Positions 1 through 10,552 of a stretch of DNA of 57,397 bases are shown here, piece by piece (the first letter of the stretch is position 1; every line of letters starts with the position of its first letter). This stretch comes from Thermomucor indicae-seudaticae. Its lineage: Eukaryota; Mucoromycota; Mucoromycetes; Mucorales; Lichtheimiaceae. The stretch is taken from positions 1 to 57,397 of the forward strand of contig JSYX01000188.1 in assembly GCA_000787465.1 (NCBI GenBank). Reading direction: 5' to 3'. The notes beneath the pieces were generated by a model that did no database searches, was not told the DNA's origin, and saw only the letters and a list, made by a program, of their open reading frames with translations. The translations under genes and the position numbers were made by a program.

Positions 1-1105
1 TTACTATTGTGCTCTATCTCAACCAATATCGGAAGAAACCGGCGCATACCTTCACAGGGAGATCACAATGAATTCGTCTTATCTATAGCACATGCGACAA
101 GTCTTCTTATCATGACGCCCTTTCACGACTGATAACAGGTGGCATGACTTTTGCACGCGAAGGGGGGGTTGTTATTATAGCAATGTAGCCGTTGACCAAG
201 CCGATCCCGAATGGCCCTTTTTCTCGCACACGGCAAAGCTATTTGGAATCTCGTGTCGCCCGAGTTGTGTTAACGAAGCACCTGGCCTCTTTTGTCCTTT
301 AGCGAGATTTATGTCAATGATCGATGGTGAAAATCCAGGCATCTTTGAGGAATATGCGCACTTGATGGGTCTGCATCCGACGCATTTCCTTGACCATATA
401 AACCAGGGCACGTGGCGACGACCCCGAAACAGACGACTTTCTGATGATTTGGGGTTTTCTTTATGGCGGACGCTTTGGTGAAAAAGGTTCGTATAACCAC
501 AGACTACCCAATGTAAACAAGCCGACTGTTTGTGTCTGAGGTTTTACCTGAGGATGACAGGAGTATACAAACAGAATGGCGATCAGACTCAACAAGTGCC
601 TGCGTCTATTATAAGCGAGCACAATATTGCTGTATGAGTGATACAAAGATCTGGACTGATAACAGAATCAAGAGAGTGAGAGGGCGGCCCCTGATTGTTC
701 CCGGACCCAGGTTATCAGAGGTACGCACCCATTTTCTGAATAAATCATTATCAGAATCACGACGTTGCGTGTTTGTCAATGTAGAAATCCTAAAGGCTTC
801 TTTTGCTGATAGTCTGATGATAACAGGCACCACAACATGCTGCTTCAAACGAGAGATGGCTGGTGTAACGCGGTCTGTGCTGGAACACAACGCGGTGTGG
901 GTGGGAAAATGGCCCGAGCATTCAAATTTGAAGCTCCATACACAGCCCTCGACTGCTAAATAACTGGGCGATCACCCCGCGCCTCGCCCTTTTTTCCCGC
1001 CATAACAGTTATAGGGCCGTGTGAGTTAAGAAAAATTTAAATATTGAGCATGTAAACAAACCTTCCTTCTTCCTTCTCTTCCCTTGCTTTGTTTTTCTCC
1101 ACATC
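1..1105. other. Gene-poor left edge
   Basis: No coding region could be supported here. The open frames present are short, overlap one another antisense and resemble no family I know. The last 100 bases before the gene at 1106 are pyrimidine-rich (clusters of cttcc/ttctc), as is usual for promoters elsewhere in this window, so positions about 1000-1105 are probably the promoter and leader of the downstream gene. Confidence 0.5.
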
Positions 1106-2369
1106 ATGAAAGCTTGCGTTCACGTTGACTATCTTTCATACGAATGGCAGGCAAGCGATGTGATCCGAACGTATATCGAGACACGCAACGAGATCCGACA
1201 AGTGAACAGTAAACTACGATGCGCCGACGACGCAAAGGAAAAAAAGTCATTGAGGTTGGAGCATCAGCGACTTGCTCGATACCAAAATGCGTTGTGGCGA
1301 CAAATGTCCAGAACTTGCACTTCACAGCTGGGTCGGTCTAACCAGCTGATTCATCCCTCGACAGTCAACTGGTAAGTGTTCCAAAGAAGTTAAGTAAGAA
1401 GACCATGCTGACACTCAAATTGGTCATAGGCAGAAGGAGTCTGATATCACATGTAGGCGTCCCCTCCCCGCTTTCCTGCATATGTTAAGATTAATAACTC
1501 TCAAAATAGGGCTTTATGGTCCGTTATACTTGCAGGAAGCAGATTCGGCAGCTGTTGTAGAAAAGACGGGTGGGTCATATGACAATAACCATGGCCTGAA
1601 ACCTGCCTTGAAAAAGCCTTGTTCCACCTCTACGGACACCACTATTACGAATGCGTTGACAATATGGATGCGCAGAACCGGTTCCTGTGCAGGACCGCTC
1701 TTTGACACCACACAATGCCGAGCACTGTCCTTTTCTTCCGTTTCTTCAGGCGAGACACTCGTGAATCCGCCTAGCAGCAACAGTGTGCGTTTCAGTCCGG
1801 AAATTAGCAAAGTCCAGTATTTTATGCCAGAGTCACCCGTATGTGATTCGCTCGGCAACAACCCCGATGACGTCTACAATCCTTATTTTGCGGCTTACTA
1901 TTACAACAACGAGCCCGTCCGGTATTACATTGATGACGAAGACGAGGACGACGACGATGACCCTCTTTGGGAACTGATGCAGCACGTAGCCAGTAAAGTC
2001 AGGACAACAGCCTCTCGATGGTTAATCCGCTGGACCGACAATAACCAAAGTGATGTTGTGCGCCTTGCACTGCAGCAGCAGCAGCATCAGCGGGATGCCA
2101 CGACCAGTGATGTTATCCTGACATTTGTTTCAGTCGTCAAGTCAGTAGCATCCCTCACAGCAACATGGCTCATGTATCAGGGGCTGTTACGTCTTCTTTG
2201 GGTCATTCATCGCCCCAGACTGTACAACCAAGCCAGACGGAAAGCTAATAACAACAATCAACATGAAACTCCTCGTCGCAATCATCCGATCCCCAGCTTC
2301 TTCTTCTTCACTCGACAACGGCGTCATAACGACGAGCAGCAATCATCCTCTTCCAAGTCTACTCTATAG
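1106..2369 (+). CDS. Reg1/DUF1752 (GATA-like) protein phosphatase regulator
   Basis: Three exons fit: 1106..1371, 1430..1452 and 1510..2369, about 382 residues. The first 100 residues match the fungal DUF1752 'AreA GATA-like' domain of the Reg1 family: a VDYLSYEW start, a central basic helix with LENA-like ALWRQM, then NWQKESDITWLYGPLYL, which appears only after both introns are removed. The middle carries NSVRFSPEISKVQYF, containing an RVxF-type PP1-docking pattern, followed by an acidic Asp/Glu run (DEDEDDDDD) and a poly-Gln patch. In yeast, Reg1 targets PP1 (Glc7) in glucose repression; by family analogy this is a PP1 targeting subunit. A hydrophobic stretch near residues 310-340 could be a membrane or amphipathic segment, which is unusual for Reg1. 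The family call is good; the exact target is unknown. Confidence 0.82.
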
Positions 2370-3279
2370 CATTTCTTTCCATGTTGCATCAACCGCCCCC
2401 CCCACTTGCACTGTATGCATAATTCATCACGCAATAAAAAAAACGCCGGGCTAGCCATGTGTTGCATCGGATGACCCGGTCATCTTGATTTAAAGTAGCG
2501 TATCAAGCCGTCTTACACATCTCATACTTTTACTATAAGGTCTCTCAAGGAGGAGCACGTTGGATGCCTTGATAGAATACATGTCAATAATGTTCCTGTT
2601 GTGGCAGAGACGGGCGGATCCAAAACAGGGTAAAAGAATTTTTTGTTTGTCGGATGGCTGTATCGGAATCGTGCCATAAGCGGCGAACAGCATTGGATGC
2701 AATTTCCCAGGCAACGGCAAAAAAATTTAAGATGTCTCTCGGGCTGACTTTGGATTCGCATGGAGCTTTGGACACGCTATTGTGTGAGATTCAATGTTAC
2801 GTAAGAAAGAAAGGTGGATCACAGAGACGTTGGTCTTTGGTTTACGGAAAAAGACGGCGTAAGCTGCGTTCTTATGTTGACTCAGCGTCGTCTTTCGGGA
2901 GTATTGTGACGCTGCCAAATCGATCATTCTTGGTAACAAGAAGTTTTTGACCCGACATTGTATGATAATCTTATTACTTGGTGCAATTTCCCCTTTTCGC
3001 TAGTGACTCAGCAAGCTTTTGACAGCAAAGCAGCCCAGAGTGCCACAACGGTGCTTCACTGAAAGCTGTCATGATTCACTTTATTATCATTCGGGTGGGA
3101 CAGATTGGAGCCGTGTCATATGACTCTACGGAATGGGAGGAAAAAAGAAAACCAGGCAATTGTGACTTTGCTCTCGGAATGAGTAGGGATCTACGATCAA
3201 ATCGGATCATCCGGTCATATCGCTTCAATTAAAGTCTTATCGTTCTCTTCGCCTTCCCTTTCTTCTTTTACTGTTCTCA
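2370..3279. other. Intergenic, no supported gene
   Basis: A 98-codon frame at 2654..2950 (+) is the best open frame, but it lacks recognisable motifs and overlaps antisense frames of similar length. It could be an exon of an unknown gene or a relic; I do not call it. The last 80 bases before 3280 are pyrimidine-rich and probably form the promoter of the next gene. Confidence 0.45.
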
Positions 3280-4846
3280 ATGCAACCTTCATCAAACATG
3301 CCCAGCTCTCCTCATCGATCGATTAAACCTTTGACACCTTCTTCAACAGACATGCCATCATCGACCAACAAGGTGATTCTCGACTATCTGCTCTATCTTT
3401 CCATTCAATCACGACTGCGGCAGGCCGCCTTTGAATTGTCAGAACTCGATTTTCCAGAACATGATAATGACGCACACCGTCAGCGACAATGGTTCGATAC
3501 GGCTTATAAAGCTGAGCAAGACAAAAAGGCTGTCGAGTCTATTGTTGCTGGTAAGTGGTGTGATTACCTTTTTCGCTCCCCGCCTTTGTGCTACACAGAA
3601 AATCATATGCAGGTATTCTGTCGAGTCACCAAAACCGAAAGCCCTCTTTTCCCGTCGATTCACCTTTAAAACAACGTCTGCATCTTTGTCAACTGACGAA
3701 TTACGTATTTGGCCGCTTCGATCGTCCCTCGCATGATTATGATGCACACTCTACACGTCGTATCCGCCGACACAACAGCCACAATAGCGCTCTGTTTGCC
3801 AAACCGATCCTGCCATCCTTTTGTCGACGACACCGACGGCAGTCTTGTTCCATGTGTCGCGACACGTCAACATCCTCGTCCGTTACTACTCCTCCTCCTT
3901 CGCCCCGCTCTTCTTCTTCGTTACCTTCTACTCCTCCTCCACCAGGACTCATCGACGCTATCCCGGTGTTCCTAAAGACCAGCGCAGATCTACTTCGTCG
4001 CACGCTCGAAGCTCACAAGGATGGACAGGAAGTCAAACCCATGGTGTTTGCTGGACAAAAGGTCATGGGTGGCGGTATGCCGCCGCGCTGGTATGACCTT
4101 TTCCTGGAGTTGCTGACGCAGGCAGCTATCGAAACATACCTCTGCGACGCACAGACTGGCCCGGAGCCAATCTTTGAGATCTTTTCTTATGGATATGTGG
4201 AAGACGAGGACGAACCAAACGACGATGATGACGAGGATGAGGATGACGACGAAGAGGACGAGGAGGAAGAAGAGGCATGGAATGTGCGTGCCGCAGATCA
4301 TCATTTGTTGTTTCCGAAAACACGTACCATGTACCTCTTTAAAACACAAGTCCGCGAACGAGAAAAAGAGGTAAGCTTATAGGAAGAAAAGAGAACAAGA
4401 AGCAGATGGCTGACAGATTTTTCTAGTTTCTCGTGGTTGACGAAGAAAAGGATAATCTTCAACAGCACTTTCAAAAGCTTGCTCAGCGCTATCCTCTGAA
4501 AGAATTCGAGAAAAGCATGAGCGAATTCATCCAAATGGTGCTGCAGACGATGGACGTTCCTGTTCTTGATCAGGTAAACCCATCAATAACACAAGCAAAG
4601 CAGAATCTATTGACATTAAAGTACATCTAGTGCGACGACGAAGCACCCTCGTCTATCTATCGATATCCTGGTGATGGATCACTTTTGATGCCGGAAATAC
4701 CAGATAATGACGACGAACCGTTATTGGATCAATCATCCGCCCAAGTTGATGCCATTGCATCTTCTCCTATGGGTCGACACTCTAAACGGAGACTGAGCGA
4801 CGACGAGGATGATGAACCTCAGTCTAAAAGACATCGTGCAGACTAA
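3280..4846 (+). CDS. Hypothetical acidic protein
   Basis: Four exons join in frame: 3280..3550, 3613..4370, 4427..4573 and 4631..4846, giving about 463 residues. The N-terminus has an amphipathic helical segment. The middle holds a Ser/Pro/Arg-rich linker and then the most structured part, around residues 215-275 (WYDLFLELLTQAAIETYL, followed by PIFEIFSYGY). After that comes a long uninterrupted acidic tract of Asp/Glu, a second helical segment in exon 3, and a C-terminus with KRRLSDDEDDEPQSKRHR that looks like a nuclear localisation signal. The acidic tract plus basic tail suggests a nuclear, perhaps chromatin- or histone-associated, protein, but that is inference. I do not recognise the family. 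It is convergent with the DUF202 gene, 91 bp away. Confidence 0.72.
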
Positions 4847-4937
4847 AGACCCCATCCCTCCTGTATATTTCACGCTTTCATATACCATCTTGTTTCTTTT
4901 CAATCATACCCTCCTTCCTCTCGTTCAATATACAAAA

Positions 4938-5539
4938 TTAGTTAGGATGTATTACAGCAAACAACAAAGCCCCTAATGCAGTCAGAACCGCCGTTGAGGC
5001 AACGATAACTATACCACGTGTGGCAGGAAAGTATCCTGAGATCAGGGACGTCTGTGTATGAAAGAACCGCATGCATGCAAATGCAAGGAACATGATACCC
5101 ATAAAAATGAAACTGATCCCAATCCATCGACCCAGCACGCTGCCTTCAAGTCGGAAAAGCTGACCAAGTCCTGTACCCCTTCTCACTTAGCTCACTACTT
5201 GGTTCAATATCCCCTCTTCCTTATCCTCCCTTACCGATGCCCACCGATGTCGTCGAAAGACTTGTCCGTAACCAAGCGAGGAACGTTCTTTCATTAGCTA
5301 TATAGAATAAAGCATTTAATGCACCACAATGGATCTCTCTCCCGTCCGATATGAATACCCAAGTGGTCCCTGGCGACACTCCCAGTATTCTCGAGGTAAA
5401 TCGACGTAGAATATCGACGGTAAAATTGGTCTACTGCAAGTAACCATGCAGGTACTTTATCGCCAGGCTCCTTATTGGATCTGTCAATAGTTTGGTAATG
5501 CCGTTGTGATGACCGTAATAAACTGGTTGTCTCGGACAT
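4938..5539 (-). CDS. DUF202 (YidH/VTC1-like) small membrane protein
   Basis: Three exons on the minus strand: 5539..5359, 5297..5235 and 5170..4938, about 158 residues. Splicing restores the DUF202 signature: ENTGSVARDHLANERTFLAW, then LRTSLS, then QLFRLEGS, followed by two more hydrophobic helices. DUF202 proteins are three-helix membrane proteins; the VTC1-type members sit in vacuolar/acidocalcisomal membranes and take part in polyphosphate synthesis. Here the domain stands alone, without SPX or polymerase domains, so the specific role is open. The start at MSETTSLL was preferred over an upstream ATG at 5590 because DUF202 proteins commonly begin this way. The first intron uses a weak gtattc donor but is required to restore the conserved ANERT motif. 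Confidence 0.85.
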
Positions 5540-5590
5540 GATGTCGTGGAGAAAAAAGGAGGCGACAGGGACTGAAAGCGGCTTTCCCAC

Positions 5591-6953
5591 TTATTATTAA
5601 CGAACTGGGTGGGCCTTGATGATGAAGTCCGCTAAAGCTCATGCAATTCTGCTCCTTAGTCTAGCCTCTCGAAAATTAGCTTCGTTGTCTTTGTCGGCAG
5701 CTTGATTATTGGCGCACGCCTGGGGCTTTCCCGACAATCATGATGCTTACGAACAAAAGGTCCGTCTGTGCGCATGGTAACCTCGTACAGGATGTAACCG
5801 TGATTTAAATTATGCAGCAATGGAAACAGCGATCTTGGCAAGCCGAGGATAATCAGGAACTGGAACCCGATCACCCCGAACCGCATACTCTTCTTTCGGT
5901 TCAGCATTGTCATGTAGAAAAGAAGTTGTCAGATGGTACCACGTACATAACCAGACTTTCACGTCTCCTCCTTGGCAACCACCATCTGATATGAGACGTC
6001 CAAAGGGGAATCATGTTCTATGCTTAAAGAGCAGACTGGCGACACCATACTGTTGGCTACACCTTTCCGAAATTTCTACATCCGAGTGATAGAGTGGCAG
6101 ACACTCTTGGGTGTAAGACACTGCAGACATACCATAGTAGTCTTGAGAACAAATTATCATAGTGGGTACTACATGGCTTTAGCGAAAAAATTCATTTACG
6201 GACCACTTGAACGTCCAAGTGTTGGTATGTAGGAATGACTCAAGGGGGCCATTCAGTATATAAAGGCACCTTGTTCAGGCACATCTTGTCTCTTTAATCG
6301 GATGCCGAGTGGTCTCGCCCTGGCTGACAGCGATGGGGAAGCATGGGTTATAGGACACTCGTGTTTTGCCCCCACCTTTGTACTTATCACAATCTCTCCA
6401 CATTGTTATCACTTTTTAGCTTAGTCTTTTTGAATCTTTTTATGTTTCGTTTTCCAGTGTCCTATATACTTGTGTGGTCCGCCAGAGCGCGGCTTCGGGC
6501 AGCACTGTCATTACGAGAAGTTACTACAGGTCAGCCATCATGCCCTGTATGAAGGTTTTCCCGCTATTCATTGCTTTTCTTCCTTTATTACTTTTTTATC
6601 CCCCATCAACATTCGTTTTCTTCATACTTGCGCATGCTGGCCTCCCTCTCCTCCTTTCGTCCAAACAAGAAAATGATAATATCTCTTGTAGTAGTGACAG
6701 ACTCTCCACGTCATAAGGAATCTTCATTCTTTGTTGCACCACCTCAAGAAGGAATGTCGTATGCCATAGACAGTCGAATGCGTTGGCACAGATATCATGT
6801 CACATCCGGCTTCGTGGAATGGAATTCAACCCTTCAAGGTTTGCTGGCTGGGCTCGATAGCACAGCCGCCACTGCACAATACGCCAATGAACGCACCTGT
6901 TTTAATAATTTACACATGCTAGCTATCTGCTGAAGGAGTCTATCAATTGGGGA
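5591..6953. other. Intergenic, no supported gene
   Basis: No gene could be supported over this 1.36-kb stretch. A TATA-like tataaa occurs near 6257-6263 and is followed by pyrimidine-rich DNA with open frames of 68-120 codons (for example 6571..6933, +), but none shows family features or a convincing exon structure. A minus-strand frame at 5656..5913 has one hydrophobic segment and nothing else. Confidence 0.4.
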
Positions 6954-8631
6954 TTAAGCTTTTGATCTGATCTTGTTGAGGTTGTCAGTCACGGCCTGCA
7001 TGAACTCTGCCGTTGCTACATAGTGTTCAGGGCGAAGGCTATTTATGAAAAAAAGGACAATTAGACCTCTCGCTCATTCGAAAGTGCAAGTAGAAAAGTA
7101 ACTTACTTTTTGCCATGGATAGCCAGAGCCAAGTCCTTGGTCATGATATTGTCCGATTCTACGGTATCAATGCATGCCTTTTCCAGGTCACGGGTAAACT
7201 GAGCCAGTGCCTCGTTATTGTCCAGACGGCTGCGGTGAGCCAAACCGCGCGACCAGGCAAAGATGGAGGCGATCGGGTTGGTGGATGTAGGGTTACCCTG
7301 TGGGACCCCCGCAATGAGCCCTTTTCCCTCTGAAAGTAAAGAATCATATTCTATTTACCTTTTGGTATTCACGGAAGTGTCTCGTCACCGTACCGTGAGC
7401 GGCTTCGGATTCCATCGTCTTACCATCCGGTGTGACCAAGACCGACGTCATGAGTCCGAGAGAACCATAGCCTTGAGCCAAAATGTCGGACTGCACGTCA
7501 CCGTCATAGTTCTTGCATGCCCATACGAATCCTCCCTTGGACTTGAGAGCTTGGGCAACCATGTCGTCAATCAAGCGGTGCTCGTACCACAAGTTGTTGC
7601 TTTCAAACTCCTTCTTGTAGTCCTTGTCGTAGATCTCCTGGAAAATGTCCTTGAACCGTCCGTCATACTTTTTCAGGATCGTGTTCTTGGTGCTCATGTA
7701 CAGCGGCATCTTTTTCGTCAAGGCCATCTGGAAACAGCTGTGTGCAAAGCCCCGGATCGAGTCCTCCGTGTTGTACATCGCCATACCGACACCACCGTTT
7801 TCGGGGAAGTCAAACACGGTCCACTTTTGCGGTGCAGAGCCGTCCGCTGGAGTAAACGTCATTTCAAACTTGCCAGCCTTGGTCGTCACAAAGTCCGTGG
7901 CACGATACTGTAATCCCCCCTCCCAGGTCAGAGTCCTCCTCCCCACGGAAAAGCTGCAGCAATCCCATCACTCATACCTGGTCACCAAATGCATGACGAC
8001 CAATAACAATTGGCTCCTGCCATCCAGGCACAATGCGAGGGATATTCTTAATCAAGATAGGTTCGCGGAAGACCGTGCCGTTCAAGATATTACGGATGGT
8101 GCCATTAGGCGACTTCCACATTTTCTTGAGGTTAAATTCTGTGCGGTCATGCATGATATGAGCTCACTTTCTCTCTCTCTCTTCCATCAAAGAATGGTTA
8201 CCTTTCACACGAGCCTCGTCTGGCGTAATCGTGGCACACTTGATGCCCACGTTGTACTTCTTGATGGCTTCAGCTGCGTCAATCGTCACTTGATCGTTCG
8301 TCTTTATAAAGGGTATATTACATCACCGTTTTTTTCCCTCTAGCCGCCAATATCCCCCCTCCCCCCACACAAGCCTTACATTGTCACGGTGCTGGATGCC
8401 CAAATCAAAGTACTTGATGTCCAGTTGAAGGTAAGGATGGATAAGCTTTTCCTTAATATCTTGCCAGATAATTCTCGTCATTTCGTCACCGTCCAAGTCA
8501 ACCACCGGGTTCTCGACCTTAATACGCGAATCCCCCGTAGAGTAGTGCTGTGCTGCTCCAAAGACACGGGAACCAACAGCCGTGCCTCGAAGGGCAGATT
8601 GCTTTGCAGCTGCAGGAACAATGAACGACAT
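6954..8631 (-). CDS. IDP1: NADP-dependent isocitrate dehydrogenase, mitochondrial
   Basis: Six exons (8631..8380, 8301..8202, 8138..7978, 7907..7359, 7297..7107, 7038..6954) give about 445 residues, normal for eukaryotic dimeric NADP-IDH. It oxidatively decarboxylates isocitrate to 2-oxoglutarate, producing NADPH. Visible family signatures are [14 protein letters not shown] at the start of the mature protein, [12 protein letters not shown], the [19 protein letters not shown] substrate-binding loop, GRHAFGDQY, and the metal/substrate segment with [20 protein letters not shown], followed by [10 protein letters not shown] and [18 protein letters not shown]. The first 35 residues are rich in Ala, Arg and Ser with few acids and read as a mitochondrial presequence. 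The true ATG lies at 8631; the preceding in-frame codon is GTG. It is divergent from the PHP gene. Confidence 0.97.
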
Positions 8632-9037
8632 CACACGCGGGTGGGAAAACGAAAGAGCAAGGCATTATTAAGATCGGATCTTGGGGTCCTTTTTTGCTTT
8701 GATCGGATCTAAATTGCCTGATATCCCGCTCAATAAGCCACAATGACTCAAAAGACCCCCCTTGGATCAGGCAAATAGAATATCTGCTTACATAACCCAA
8801 GGCATAAAATCTGAGTTGCTTATGGGATGCATTGACAACATCTTGAAACCAGCATTTATTCTATATGATCTGATCTACAAGCAAAATATCCATTTATTCC
8901 GCGTGTTATGTACCTTCAGAATAGGCGTCTTTAATTCAATGCCTTGATTGAGAAAGGGCCTTTGTCTCGGAAATTTGTTAGTTACAACACACATACACAG
9001 AGAGAGAGATACACACATTTCCTTTTTTTTCTCTACT
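8632..9037. promoter_or_regulatory. Divergent promoter region, IDH / PHP gene
   Basis: About 400 bp separates two divergently transcribed genes and must hold both promoters. A short GA-repeat followed by a T-rich run (about 9000-9030) lies just before the PHP start codon. No individual factor site is claimed. Confidence 0.5.
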
Positions 9038-10491
9038 ATGCGTCGAGAAGAAGAGGAGGAAGATACGGCTAGCCAGACAAAGAGTCCCGGTGCTGTGCTG
9101 TTACCAGACCACAACGGGAGCAGCAGCAGCGGCGGCGGCTGTGTGCGAGCCTTATCTGCCGATCGCTTTTATGGGTGGAAACCGTCTCTGAGTGGATTGG
9201 CCATTCGACTGGCGACGCTCATTGCCATTGTCGGGATCCTCATTGCCCTTGGGCTTGGGCTGCGGTACACCGACGGTTTGCCACGCTCTGAGGACTTTTC
9301 CCAGCTCACATTTGACTGGCATATCGATCCTTCGAGCTATCTGCAACCATTCAACACGTCTTTTCAATACAATGTGCTTCTGGATGGTCATGCCCACTCT
9401 ACCTACAGTGACGGATACATGAACGTCCGCCAGCTCTTGGAATGGCACATTGGTACATGTATATAATCGCTTTCTTTTGTATCCGGGTTTTGCTCATTTA
9501 TTTGCTTTCTGTAGCGAACGGCTATAATGCCGTGATTGTCACGTAAGCATTGGTTGGCCCCCACCCGTTGTGTTCGTCTTTTAACGCCTGGGGAAAACAG
9601 GGACCACAATACTGTCAAAGGCGGTCTGGCCGCCGAAAAGCTCGCACTCGAAGAATACCAAGACCAGATCGTGGTCATTCCCGGCATGGAATATACGTAA
9701 GATCTCACGCCCCCCGCTCGCCCCGTCTTATTATGATGCTCACATACACAAGTTGTTGTCGCATTCATATGAACTTTATCGATATCAATGAAACGATCCC
9801 CGTGGGCCCTCCGAACCCATCCGATCAACAGCTTCAAGAAGCCATCCGTCGCGTGCATGAACTCGGCGGTCTCGTGATCGTCAATCACATTCCGTGGAGC
9901 AACACCACAGAAGACGGCTACCAAACCGCGCGGCTACCGAATCACCCCTCCGTAGAAGACCTTATCAGCTGGGGCGTGGATGGTTTTGAAGTCGTCCATG
10001 GATCCACGTTTGATTACGCCACTTTTCAGGTAACGGAGCAACATCAGCTGATCCAGATGGTCGGTACCGACGTCCACCATCCTTCCGTTCCGGCAAACAC
10101 CTGGCTGGCTGTCCAGGCCGCGAACAAGACCAGTCGCTCTGCCATCATGGATGCCATACGGGCAAGAAGAACATCGTTCCTCATGGATCCAGCGGGCACG
10201 CGCCCGCGCGCCTACCCTGGTACTCCGTCAAGCTACGATATGCTTCTGCCTTTGACTGGCCTCGGGTCTTACTTTGGCATGTTCTATACCGACATGAAGG
10301 GCATGTACAGCTTCCAGGGAACCTTTTGTCATCCTGAACAGCTTACTGTCCACGGCAACGTCATTGGCTGGTTCATCTTTTGGCTACTCCTTTTCTTTCT
10401 CGTGTTCGAACTCGTACGCGCCTTTGTCATCTGGTTATCTACTAGGATCGCTCATTCTCGACGACCCCTTCGTCTTTTGGGTCTGGGTTGA
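9038..10491 (+). CDS. PHP-domain metal-dependent phosphoesterase, membrane-anchored
   Basis: Four exons (9038..9452, 9515..9542, 9601..9696, 9753..10491) give about 425 residues. After a cytosolic Ser/Gly/Glu-rich tail there is one transmembrane helix (about residues 60-80), then a PHP fold: LLDGHAHSTYSDG carries the first metal-ligand HxH motif, VTDHNTVKG the second, and VNHIPW and GTDVHHP later ligands. Two hydrophobic segments follow near the C-terminus. PHP proteins are metal-dependent phosphoesterases (histidinol phosphatase, polymerase PHP domains). The membrane anchors set this one apart from soluble amino-acid biosynthetic enzymes and suggest an extracytosolic or organelle-facing catalytic domain; its substrate is unknown. 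The tiny 28-nt second exon is required to keep the metal motif in frame. The stop lies 61 bp from the convergent STT4 stop. Confidence 0.88.
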
Positions 10492-10552
10492 TTTAATCCA
10501 GGAAAAAAAAAGGTAGAGAGTGTATCGTTTATTGTATTCAGAAGGAATGTAA

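Noticed and set aside
532..963. A 143-codon plus-strand frame near the left edge
   Set aside because: No motif, a matching antisense frame of 93 codons over the same stretch, and no promoter or intron pattern.
7263..8343. Long plus-strand frames (216 and 232 codons) opposite isocitrate dehydrogenase
   Set aside because: They are antisense shadows of well-supported exons of the minus-strand gene; their products show no family features.
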